Shown here in pieces: positions 57,055-64,000 of a DNA stretch of 64,000 nt (position 1 is its first letter; every line of letters begins with the position of its first letter). Both the position numbers and the translations under genes were made by a program. The DNA lies in assembly GCA_002747035.1 (NCBI GenBank), contig PDRZ01000018.1, positions 1 to 64,000 of the forward strand, written 5' to 3'. Source of the DNA: Rhodobacterales bacterium. GTDB taxonomy: Bacteria; Pseudomonadota; Alphaproteobacteria; Rhodobacterales; Rhodobacteraceae. The notes beneath the pieces are model-generated. The model had not been told where the DNA came from. It was given only the letters and a program-made list of their open reading frames with translations, and did no database searches.

Positions 57055-58190
57055 GCTATCTTGAGTATAACGTCAAACACGTGCCCACCGGGTTGCGCAA
57101 GGTATTCGCGCTGAACTGGCCATTGCTCTTGCTGCTGCTGGCGGTGGCCTCGATCGGGTTCCTGATGCTCTATTCCGTGGCCGGGGGGTCCTATTCCCCG
57201 TGGTCAGAGCCCCAGATGAAACGGTTCGGGCTTGGCCTGGGGCTGCTTTTTGTCGTGGCCATGGTGCCGATCTGGTTCTGGCGCAACGTGTCGGCGGTGG
57301 CCTATGGCGGCTCTCTGCTTTTGCTGTTGCTGGTTCCGCTCATTGGCGATGTCGGGATGGGGGCGCAACGTTGGATCGACCTTGGGTTCATACGCCTGCA
57401 ACCGTCCGAGTTGATGAAGATTACCCTCGTCATGTTCCTGGCCGCCTATTACGACTGGTTGCCGATCAGCAAAGTGTCACACCCGCTCTGGGTGGCATTG
57501 CCGGTGGCGATCATCCTGTTGCCTACCGCGCTGGTTCTGCAACAGCCCGACCTTGGCACCTCGATCCTGCTGATGACAGCGGGGGCCACGATCATGTTCC
57601 TGGCCGGGGTGCACTGGGCCTATTTCGCCGCTGTGATCACCACCGGGGTGGGCATGGTTACGGCCGTATTTGAAAGCCGGGGCACCACGTGGCAGTTGCT
57701 CAACGACTATCAGTATCGCCGGATTGACACTTTCCTTGATCCGTCCGCCGATCCGCTTGGGGCGGGCTATCACATCACCCAGTCCAAGATCGCACTCGGG
57801 TCCGGGGGATGGACCGGGCGGGGGTTTATGCAGGGCACGCAAAGTCGGCTGAACTTCCTGCCGGAAAAACACACCGATTTCATCTTCACCACCCTGGCCG
57901 AAGAGTTCGGCTTTCTCGGGGCGATCTCTCTTCTGGGGCTTTACCTGCTGATCATCGTATTCTGCGTCTCCACCGCGCTGTCGAACGCGAATCGTTTTGC
58001 CTCTCTGCTGACATTGGGCATTGCCACCACGTTTTTCCTGTTCTTTGCCGTGAACATGTCGATGGTCATGGGGCTGATCCCGGTTGTGGGCGTGCCGTTG
58101 CCCCTGGTCAGCTATGGTGGCTCGGCCATGCTGGTCTTGCTGGTCGCCTTCGGCCTTGTTCAATCCGCCCATGTCCACAAACCGCGCTAA
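57051..58190 (+). CDS. rodA: Rod-shape SEDS glycosyltransferase RodA
   Basis: This 379-residue SEDS protein has about ten membrane segments and the blocks GMGAQRWIDLGFIRLQPSEL, LLPTALVLQQPDLGTSI and RLNFLPEKHTDFIFTTLAEE. It polymerises lipid II with PBP2. The ATG overlaps the mrdA stop (ATGA). Confidence 0.96.
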   Translation: MSYLEYNVKHVPTGLRKVFALNWPLLLLLLAVASIGFLMLYSVAGGSYSPWSEPQMKRFGLGLGLLFVVAMVPIWFWRNVSAVAYGGSLLLLLLVPLIGDVGMGAQRWIDLGFIRLQPSELMKITLVMFLAAYYDWLPISKVSHPLWVALPVAIILLPTALVLQQPDLGTSILLMTAGATIMFLAGVHWAYFAAVITTGVGMVTAVFESRGTTWQLLNDYQYRRIDTFLDPSADPLGAGYHITQSKIALGSGGWTGRGFMQGTQSRLNFLPEKHTDFIFTTLAEEFGFLGAISLLGLYLLIIVFCVSTALSNANRFASLLTLGIATTFFLFFAVNMSMVMGLIPVVGVPLPLVSYGGSAMLVLLVAFGLVQSAHVHKPR

Positions 58191-58221
58191 TCCCCGCTCA
58201 TCCCCCCGTCAAAGACACCCT

Positions 58222-59151
58222 ATGCTCAACATCCTCTTTGCCGCCCGCCCGGAACGCTGGGCCATCTACGAAACCCCGCTGCGCGCGGCGCTGGACGGTG
58301 AGGGTCTGACCTATACCCTCGCCACCGAGATGGCACCCGAAAAGGTGGATTACATCGTCTATGCCCCCAATTCCGAGCTTCAGGATTTCACCCCCTATAC
58401 CCGCACCAAAGCGGTGCTGAACCTCTGGGCCGGGGTCGAGGCGATTGTGGGCAACCGAACCCTGACCCAGCCGCTGACCCGCATGGTCGGCGGCGGGCTG
58501 AGTGAAGGTATGGTGGAATGGGTCACCGGCCACGTGCTGCGCCACCATCTGGGGATGGACGCCCATATCGTGAACCCGGACCGGATATGGCAACCGCGCG
58601 TTCCGCCGCTGGCCGCCGAACGTCCGGTCACGATCCTTGGACTGGGGGAACTGGGTCTGGCCTGTGCCCATGCCCTGACCGCGCTTGGCTTTCCTGTCAC
58701 CGGCTGGTCCCGCAGCCCGAAAACCGTCGACGGGATCACCACCTCCCATGGGGCCGACGGGCTAACCGCCGCCCTGACCGACGCCGAAATCGTGGTGCTG
58801 CTTTTGCCCAACACCCCGGCGACAGAGAATACGCTGAACGCCCGTACGCTGGCGCTGACTGCGCCCGGAGCCTTTGTCATCAATCCGGGCCGGGGGGCGT
58901 TGATTGACGATGACGCCTTGCTGGCCGCGCTGGACAGCGGTCAGATCGCGTATGCCACGCTGGACGTTTTTCGGGTGGAACCCCTGCCCGCCGATCACGG
59001 GTTTTGGTCCCATCCAAAGGTGACGGTCACGCCCCATATCGCGTCTGAAACCCGCCCCGGCCCGGCGGCCCGGGTCATTGCCGACAACATCGCCCGCGCC
59101 GAACGGGGGGTGCCGCTTTTGCACGTGGTTGATCGCGCGGCAGGGTATTAA
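58222..59151 (+). CDS. ghrA: Glyoxylate/hydroxypyruvate reductase GhrA
   Basis: This 309-residue D-2-hydroxyacid dehydrogenase has an NAD(P) fold (TILGLGELGLACAHAL) and the catalytic Arg, Glu and His blocks INPGRGALIDDDALLAAL, DVFRVEPLPADHGFW and VTPHIASETRPG. It starts at the ATG at 58222. Its TAA stop is the first part of a palindromic repeat. Confidence 0.92.
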   Translation: MLNILFAARPERWAIYETPLRAALDGEGLTYTLATEMAPEKVDYIVYAPNSELQDFTPYTRTKAVLNLWAGVEAIVGNRTLTQPLTRMVGGGLSEGMVEWVTGHVLRHHLGMDAHIVNPDRIWQPRVPPLAAERPVTILGLGELGLACAHALTALGFPVTGWSRSPKTVDGITTSHGADGLTAALTDAEIVVLLLPNTPATENTLNARTLALTAPGAFVINPGRGALIDDDALLAALDSGQIAYATLDVFRVEPLPADHGFWSHPKVTVTPHIASETRPGPAARVIADNIARAERGVPLLHVVDRAAGY

Positions 59152-59198
59152 AGCGTTTCCGCATCACGCTGTGTCAACGTAATGCGGAAACGCTTTAA
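59148..59198. repeat. Intergenic palindromic repeat, core type A, containing the ghrA stop
   Basis: TTAAAGCGTTTCCGCAT at the left and ATGCGGAAACGCTTTAA at the right are exact inverted copies (17 bp) around CACGCTGTGTCAACGTA. The ghrA stop TAA overlaps the left arm. Confidence 0.85.
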
Positions 59199-59350
59199 TA
59201 CCTGCGGCTGCCCTGTCCCGGTTAACCTTTGCGCCCCGGTGCCGGGCATGGCCCTGGCCGATGCCGCATCGGTGCCGCCCGGATGCGCAAAAGTCACCCC
59301 TCCTTACGGCGGGTCTCCTGATCCCGTTAACGCAGCGCACGGTGGCGAGG

Positions 59351-60139
59351 TTATTTCAGGATGGGCGGTTTCGCCGGGTCGCTTCCCGGAGCGGGGCGCA
59401 CCGCCTCTTGCGGTGCAACGGGTTGGGGGATTTCATACCACAGCCCAACCTTTTCAAGCCGGATCACCTCCTGATCCGCGAGGTCGAAAAAACCCACATC
59501 CAACCGGGTATCCTCCCCCGAAAACACCAGCGCCTCGTTCACCGAGCGGGCCAGCGGTTCATGGACCCGCGGCGCGGCGTCTACCACCCCAAGGAACAGC
59601 CCCTCGGCCCCGTCTTCGTATGTAATTTCAACAAGGTATCCGCCTTTGGCCAACCCGGCGGCCTGGGCCAGCTTGGTTTGCAATGCGCCCAACAAAGCTT
59701 CGCTTACCCCGCCCGGTGCCCGGATTTCCAGGGCCCTAGCCATCGTTTCCTCGGGTCCCGGGGCGAGCGTATCGGTCAGCCACGCCATCGCCTCGGGGGG
59801 CAACAGGATGGACGAGGGTGCCACCTCAAGATTGACGCCAAGCCCGATTCCCTGCCCCGCCAGCATCCCGGCAAGCGCCCGACCGGAAAGCGCCGCATAG
59901 GGCGCGGGTTTGCCCACAAACGTGGCCAGCCGCTCTTCTTTGTCGAACGCCAGAACGAAAGAATTATCTGATACATCAAACACTTCCGGCGTGATATTGT
60001 CGCCCTGCGGATCTTCTGCCAGCAACAGGAACAGTTCGCAATCGGCCAGGTTTTCGTAAAACCGCATCCGCGCGGAATCGTTTTCGGGTGTGGCCTCCAT
60101 GGCCGCATGGGCCATATCCAAAGGGGTCTGTTCGCTCAT
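59351..60139 (-). CDS. SseB-family protein
   Basis: This 262-residue protein has the SseB N-terminal fold: RMRFYENLADCELFLLLAED, AFDKEERLATFVGKPAPYAA and IGLGVNLEVAPSSILLPPEA, and an acidic C-terminal part. Its function is poorly known. The start overlaps the stop of the uracil-DNA-glycosylase-like gene, so the two may be co-transcribed. Confidence 0.8.
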   Translation of the reverse strand: MSEQTPLDMAHAAMEATPENDSARMRFYENLADCELFLLLAEDPQGDNITPEVFDVSDNSFVLAFDKEERLATFVGKPAPYAALSGRALAGMLAGQGIGLGVNLEVAPSSILLPPEAMAWLTDTLAPGPEETMARALEIRAPGGVSEALLGALQTKLAQAAGLAKGGYLVEITYEDGAEGLFLGVVDAAPRVHEPLARSVNEALVFSGEDTRLDVGFFDLADQEVIRLEKVGLWYEIPQPVAPQEAVRPAPGSDPAKPPILK

Positions 60140-60720
60140 GCGCTCGAAGCCTTTCGAATTTCTTTACGAAGCGCGGGCAGAACCTCGGCTTCGAACCACG
60201 GGTTTTTCTTCATCCATGCCGTATTGCGCCAGGACGGATGAGGCAAGGGGAACAGCCCGGGCGCATGGTCGCGCCATCCGCGCACCGTGTCCGTGACCGA
60301 CCGTTTCGAAGAAAGGTGATATTTCTGGGCATACCCGCCCACAAGCAGGGTCAGGCGAATATGCGGCAGCGACGTCAAAACCCTGTCGCGCCACGTTTTG
60401 GCACAAATGGGCGGCGGAGGCAGGTCCGCTCCGCGCCGGTATCCCGGGAAGCAAAAGGCCATGGGGACAATGGCAATCCGGTCCTTGTCATAAAAGTTTT
60501 CGCGGCTCAATCCGGTCCAATCCCGCAACCGGTCGCCCGATGGGTCGTCAAACGGAATGCCGCTGTCATGCACCCGCATCCCCGGGGCTTGCCCCGCGAT
60601 CAGGATCCGCGCCGAGGGGCGAAACCACGCCACCGGGCGCGGGCGATGCGCGGTTTCAGTGGCTTGAAATCGGTCGGCGCAAATCCGGCAAGCCCTTATG
60701 GCATCGTGTAAATTTTTCAT
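60136..60720 (-). CDS. Uracil-DNA-glycosylase-family protein
   Basis: This 194-residue protein starts at MKNLHDAIRACRICADRF and has the family blocks ILIAGQAPGMRVHDSGIPFD and DRLRDWTGLSRENFYDK near residues 37-75. It also has YHLSSKRSVTDTVRGW and PHPSWRNTAWMKKNPW near the C-terminus. The CxxC near the N-terminus may hold a metal cluster, but not all four Fe-S cysteines are seen. It is divergent from the arsR gene. Confidence 0.85.
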   Translation of the reverse strand: MKNLHDAIRACRICADRFQATETAHRPRPVAWFRPSARILIAGQAPGMRVHDSGIPFDDPSGDRLRDWTGLSRENFYDKDRIAIVPMAFCFPGYRRGADLPPPPICAKTWRDRVLTSLPHIRLTLLVGGYAQKYHLSSKRSVTDTVRGWRDHAPGLFPLPHPSWRNTAWMKKNPWFEAEVLPALRKEIRKASSA

Positions 60721-60742
60721 GCTTCTCCCTAGCGCGGCGGAC

Positions 60743-60766
60743 TTATTTCTACAACCATCGAAATAA
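60743..60766. promoter_or_regulatory. Inverted repeat operator between the glycosylase-like gene and arsR
   Basis: TTATTTC (60743-60749) and GAAATAA (60760-60766) are exact inverted copies around ten bases. A second small palindrome, ATTTCTAGAAT (60793-60803), is just before the arsR ATG. ArsR-type repressors bind such AT-rich symmetries to control their own operon. Confidence 0.55.
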
Positions 60767-60804
60767 ACTGGACAGACGGACATTGTTTCTATATTTCTAG
60801 AATC

Positions 60805-61149
60805 ATGAAACATTCAAACCTGACCGATCTTGACCTGACCCGTGCCGCCTCGACCTTTGCCGCCCTTGGCAGCGAACAGCGGCTTGCCGTACTGCGCGCG
60901 CTTGTGCGCGCCGGGCCCGAAGGCTTGCCCATCGGCGCTCTGGGTGCGCGCACCGGCGTGACCGGTTCGACCCTTACCCATCACATGAAGATCCTGACCC
61001 AGGCCGGGTTGGTCAAACAGGAACGTCAGGGGCGCAAAATCATCTGTGCCGCTGTGGCCTATGACGAACTGCACGGCCTGTCTGAATTCCTCCTGCGCGA
61101 ATGCTGCGCAGATTCGTCCACCCCTCATGAAAGTCACAATCATGGCTGA
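60805..61149 (+). CDS. ArsR/SmtB-family metalloregulator
   Basis: This 114-residue winged-helix repressor has the HTH block AALGSEQRLAVLRALVRAG and TGSTLTHHMKILTQAGLVKQ. It carries a cysteine in KIICAAVAY, a CC pair near the end (RECCADS) and a His-rich tail (HESHNHG). These could bind metal or metalloid. The stop overlaps the permease start by eight bases. Confidence 0.9.
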   Translation: MKHSNLTDLDLTRAASTFAALGSEQRLAVLRALVRAGPEGLPIGALGARTGVTGSTLTHHMKILTQAGLVKQERQGRKIICAAVAYDELHGLSEFLLRECCADSSTPHESHNHG

Positions 61150-62170
61150 ACTTTCCCAATCACCGCGGGGGGTTAGCCTTCGCAAGCTGGACAAGGCCTG
61201 GGGCGCGCTCGCGCTCATCCTGCTGTTGGTTCTGGTTCTGGACCCGCCGCGAATCTGGCCCACCGTGACCTTTGGTGTCAACGCCCTGGTCTCTACCGCG
61301 CCATTCATTGTCTTTGCGGTTCTGGCCGTGGCCTACCTCAAGGCGACCGGGGCTGAAACCCTTCTGGCCAAGGCGTTCGAAGGGCGTGAAACCCGGATGA
61401 TCCTCCTTGCGGCCCTGTTGGGCGGGCTATCGCCCTTCTGCTCCTGCGAGGTCATTCCCTTTATCGCTGCCATGCTGGCCGTGGGGGCTCCCTTGTCTGC
61501 CGTCATGGCGTTCTGGCTTGCCTCTCCGCTGATGGATCCGGCCATGTTCGCGATCACTTCGGGAACGCTGGGCGCGGATTTCGCCGTGGCGAAACTGCTG
61601 TCGGCGCTTGGCATCGGCATGTTTGGCGGGTTTGGGACCATGTTGCTCAAATCTTCACCCGTCTTTGCCGATCCTTTGCGCGAAAAACCCGCCGCGGGGG
61701 GCTGTTGTGGCGTAGAAAAACCGTTTTCGGGCAAGCCGGTTTGGACGTTCTGGTCCGAGGCCAACCGGGTGGAAACCTTTCGCAAAGCCGGACTGGAAAA
61801 CGCCGTGTTTCTGCTGAAATGGCTGGCGCTGGCCTATGTGATCGAGGCGCTGATGATCCACTATGTGCCCGCCGAATGGATCGCTTCGGTTCTTGGGGGC
61901 GAGGGGGTGCGCCCGATCTTCCTTGGCGCTCTGGTGGGGGCTCCGGCCTATCTTAATGGCTATGCCGCCGTGCCGCTGGTTGACGCGCTTCTGGCCCAGG
62001 GCATGGCTCCGGGCGCGGCCATGTCCTTTGTCATCGCCGGGGGGGTGTCCTGTATCCCCGCAGCCATCGCCGTCTGGGCGCTGGTCAAACCCCGGGTGTT
62101 TGCCGCCTATATCGGTTATGCCGTGCTGGGCGCGATGATCGCCGGCATGGCCTGGCAATCGGTGGCGTGA
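61142..62170 (+). CDS. Permease of the YraQ/ArsP (DUF318) family
   Basis: This 342-residue membrane protein has about eight transmembrane segments. It carries the family block SPFCSCEVIPFIAAML (CxC near residue 100), a CC in GGCCGVEKPFSG and GVSCIPAAIAVWAL. ArsP-type proteins export organoarsenicals. The ArsR neighbour fits a metal or metalloid stress role, but the substrate is unproven. It starts at MAELSQSPRGVS. Confidence 0.85.
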   Translation: MAELSQSPRGVSLRKLDKAWGALALILLLVLVLDPPRIWPTVTFGVNALVSTAPFIVFAVLAVAYLKATGAETLLAKAFEGRETRMILLAALLGGLSPFCSCEVIPFIAAMLAVGAPLSAVMAFWLASPLMDPAMFAITSGTLGADFAVAKLLSALGIGMFGGFGTMLLKSSPVFADPLREKPAAGGCCGVEKPFSGKPVWTFWSEANRVETFRKAGLENAVFLLKWLALAYVIEALMIHYVPAEWIASVLGGEGVRPIFLGALVGAPAYLNGYAAVPLVDALLAQGMAPGAAMSFVIAGGVSCIPAAIAVWALVKPRVFAAYIGYAVLGAMIAGMAWQSVA

Positions 62171-62206
62171 CCTGCGAAACCCTGCCTTATGCAACGTCAA
62201 TTGAGA

Positions 62207-62233
62207 CAAAGGCGACTTTCCGAGTCGCCTTTG
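62207..62233 (+). terminator. Terminator-like hairpin after the permease gene
   Basis: CAAAGGCGACT and AGTCGCCTTTG are exact inverted copies around TTCCG. GTCTTGTCTCTTT follows. Outer GAGAC/GTCTC bases can extend the stem. Confidence 0.75.
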
Positions 62234-62266
62234 CGGTCTTGTCTCTTTAGCATTCGGCGCAAACCA

Positions 62267-62319
62267 CTAAAGCGTTTCCAGTTCTTGCTGTGATCCAACA
62301 ATAACTGGAAACGCTTTAG
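62267..62319. repeat. Intergenic palindromic repeat, core type B
   Basis: CTAAAGCGTTTCCAGTT and AACTGGAAACGCTTTAG are exact 17-bp inverted copies around a core with TGTGATCCAACAAT. This is the best copy of type B. Confidence 0.85.
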
Positions 62320-62378
62320 TTTGGCTCAATACACAGCTATAAGAACACCGCATCAAAAACACGGACCCGGGGGAATAC

Positions 62379-63626
62379 ATGTATCGCGTTTGGGGCTTTC
62401 TGACCGACTATTCACTGCTCTTGATCTTTGGTGCGCTGATCGCACTGGGATGGGCCAATACGAACTATGAAAGCTATCATAACTTTGTCGAGTTCGTGAT
62501 CTGGGATCATGCCCCGATCGGGCATTATCACCATGGGCATCGCACGCTGACGCTGCATTATCTTATCAATGACGTGGCCATGGCGCTGTTCTTTGCCATC
62601 GCCGCGAAAGAGGTGTGGGAGGCGGTGATCCTCAAAAACGGATCGCTGCGCGGGAAAAAGGCCGCGACCCCCTTGTTTGCAACGCTGGGCGGCATGGTCG
62701 GGCCGATCTCGGTTTATCTGGGGATCGCTTATTTCATGGGGTCCACCACCTATGACGCCGTCGCCAATGGCTGGGCCATTCCCACGGCAACGGATATTGC
62801 GTTTTCCTATCTTGTGGGACGGCTGGTGTTTGGCGCGGGCCACCCTGCGGTGCGCTTCCTGCTGCTTCTGGCCATTGCCGATGATGCGGCGGGTCTGATC
62901 ATCCTTGCGATCTTCTATCCAAGCGCCGAGTTGGCCCCGGAATGGCTTTTGCTCTCTGTCGGGGCCGCGCTGGCCGCCTATGCCCTGTTCAACGCCCTGC
63001 CCCGGATCATGGATCGGGGCAACCAGGAGCGGCCCTACTCGACCCGCATACGCAAATTATTGGGCGGTCTGCCCTATATCGTGGGCGGATGCATCAGTTG
63101 GTATGGCTTCATGCGTGCCGGGCTGCACCCCGCGCTGGGGCTGTTGCCGATCATTCCGGCGATCCCCCACGCAGACCGCGCATTCGGGATTTTTTCCGAG
63201 GCAGAACAATACCTTCACGACCTTCTCAACGTCATGGAACACGCGTTGAAATACCCGGTTGAAATCATCCTGTTCTTCTTTGGCCTGATGAATGCAGGGG
63301 TTCAGTTTTCGTCGATCGGCGATGCCACCTGGCTTGTCCTTGTCGGTTTGATCATCGGCAAACCTATTGGCATTCTGCTGTTTGGCTGGCTGGCGGCGAA
63401 CCCGCTTGGCCTTGGAATGCCTGAAGGGATGCGGATCATCGACCTTGTGGTCATCGGCTTTGTCGCTGCCATCGGCTTTACCGTGTCGCTGTTCATCGCC
63501 TCCGTAGCGTTTGAACCCGGAGAGGTGCAGAACGCTGCGAAAATGGGCGCATTGTTCAGCTTCTTTGCTGCGGTTCTGTCCTTTATCGCTGGCAGACTCT
63601 GTAAGGTTGAAAAACAAACCCTTTAA
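62379..63626 (+). CDS. nhaA: Na+/H+ antiporter NhaA
   Basis: This 415-residue protein has about twelve membrane segments. The ion-binding Asp pair is in LLAIADDAAGLIILAI (near residues 166-167), with ATDIAFSYLVGRL before it. NhaA swaps sodium for protons, and it suits a marine cell. It starts at MYRVWGFLTDYSLL after the palindromic repeat. Confidence 0.95.
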   Translation: MYRVWGFLTDYSLLLIFGALIALGWANTNYESYHNFVEFVIWDHAPIGHYHHGHRTLTLHYLINDVAMALFFAIAAKEVWEAVILKNGSLRGKKAATPLFATLGGMVGPISVYLGIAYFMGSTTYDAVANGWAIPTATDIAFSYLVGRLVFGAGHPAVRFLLLLAIADDAAGLIILAIFYPSAELAPEWLLLSVGAALAAYALFNALPRIMDRGNQERPYSTRIRKLLGGLPYIVGGCISWYGFMRAGLHPALGLLPIIPAIPHADRAFGIFSEAEQYLHDLLNVMEHALKYPVEIILFFFGLMNAGVQFSSIGDATWLVLVGLIIGKPIGILLFGWLAANPLGLGMPEGMRIIDLVVIGFVAAIGFTVSLFIASVAFEPGEVQNAAKMGALFSFFAAVLSFIAGRLCKVEKQTL

Positions 63627-63653
63627 CCCTGCCAGCCGCAACACCACGAAACC

Positions 63654-63693
63654 GGGCCCAAACGGCAATTTGCGCTGTTTGGGCCTTAATTTT
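63654..63693 (+). terminator. Rho-independent terminator after nhaA
   Basis: GGGCCCAAACGGC pairs with GCTGTTTGGGCC around AATTTGC, followed by TTAATTTT. It is about 28 bases after the nhaA stop. Confidence 0.85.
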
Positions 63694-63814
63694 GCCCGAA
63701 ATCATTGTATATATAGAGGAAACAATACCAGAAAGCCCAAAGGCGGATCTCAACCAAGCCTTAGTAAAACCTCGATAAACAGAGGCAGGGCCAGAGCAGA
63801 ACCGGAGCCTTTTG

Positions 63815-64000
63815 ATGCTCGAATTTGAAAATGTCAGCAAGTCCTTCTGGACCGGCAGCCAACGCAAGGTGATCCTGGATCAGGTCTCCTTTCGTGTGGA
63901 GCTTGGCAATTCCATGGGCATCCTTGCCCCAAACGGCACCGGAAAAACCACTCTTATCAACATGATGGCCGGGCTGGAAAAACCTGATGAAGGCGAAATT
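63815..64000 (+). CDS. Polysaccharide-export ABC transporter ATP-binding protein (KpsT-like), cut by the window edge
   Basis: The first 62 residues read MLEFENVSKSFWTGSQRKVI and GILAPNGTGKTTLINMMAG (Walker A), followed by LEKPDEGEI. KpsT-type ATPases export capsule polysaccharide. The short N-terminal segment resembles capsule or O-antigen exporters (LEFENVSKSFWTGSQRKVIL). The rest lies outside the window. Confidence 0.75.
   Translation, partial: MLEFENVSKSFWTGSQRKVILDQVSFRVELGNSMGILAPNGTGKTTLINMMAGLEKPDEGEI

Overview
The window comes from an alphaproteobacterium, most likely a marine Rhodobacteraceae (Roseobacter group). The base composition is GC-rich. The genes are typical of that group: HmuRSTUV heme uptake with its own TonB/ExbBD, Bfr with a bacterioferritin-associated ferredoxin, CbiZ with a B12-riboswitch-controlled BtuBFCD system, a DksA-like protein with one cysteine, a proton-translocating transhydrogenase, a secreted RTX protein ending in a Hint domain, and a leaderless-looking leuA leader peptide. 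An iron-rhodo-box (TGA-N9-TCA) between the divergent heme genes also points to alphaproteobacterial iron control. The species is not identified.

Layout. 1-800: a decayed IS3-type transposase and remnants. 800-9770: a long minus-strand heme-import operon (hmuS-hmuT-hmuU-hmuV-VOC protein-exbB-exbD-exbD-tonB), with the outer-membrane receptor hmuR facing away. 9.8-10.5 kb: bfr and bfd, for iron storage and release. 10.8-16.3 kb: cobalamin riboswitch followed by btuB-btuF-btuC-btuD-cbiZ. 16.5-27.4 kb: single housekeeping genes (ndk, an MFS exporter, eno, two flavoproteins, dksA-like, a MoxR ATPase, a DUF1223 protein, a lipoprotein, moaA), with at least two broken genes between them. 27.4-35.9 kb: a peptide/amide-import unit. 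A fused Dpp-type ATPase and two M20 hydrolases lie on the minus strand, and the binding protein and two permeases lie divergently on the plus strand. 36-43.9 kb: a DUF3422 remnant, an enoyl-CoA hydratase, pntAB, a methyltransferase, a metallo-beta-lactamase-fold protein, a short-chain dehydrogenase and mmcQ. 44.3-49.1 kb: the RTX/Hint protein, a glycosyltransferase and a sulfotransferase-like protein. 49.2-49.5 kb: two tandem tRNA-Asp genes. 50.3-52.2 kb: an attenuated leuA. 52.5-59.2 kb: the cell-shape cluster mreBCD-mrdA-rodA, then ghrA. 59.3-64 kb: an SseB protein, a uracil-DNA-glycosylase-like protein, arsR with a permease, nhaA, and the start of a capsule-export ATPase cut by the window edge.

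Three things stand out. First, a family of short intergenic palindromes has a shared outer arm (AAAGCGTT / AACGCTTT) and at least three different cores. There are six copies, and two of them supply the stop codons of cbiZ and ghrA. Second, several genes are caught in decay: an IS3 transposase with a 44-bp palindromic insertion, a small conserved protein with one in-frame TGA, a VOC protein and a DUF3422 protein with internal deletions, and a truncated cupin. Third, some control or coupling devices are not listed by ordinary annotation: the leuA leader peptide and attenuator, a doubly coupled 30-codon ORF, a 10-G tract inside tonB, and a metallo-beta-lactamase-fold protein that lost half of its metal site. 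I found no clear new multi-gene system. The palindrome family is the best candidate for something undescribed.
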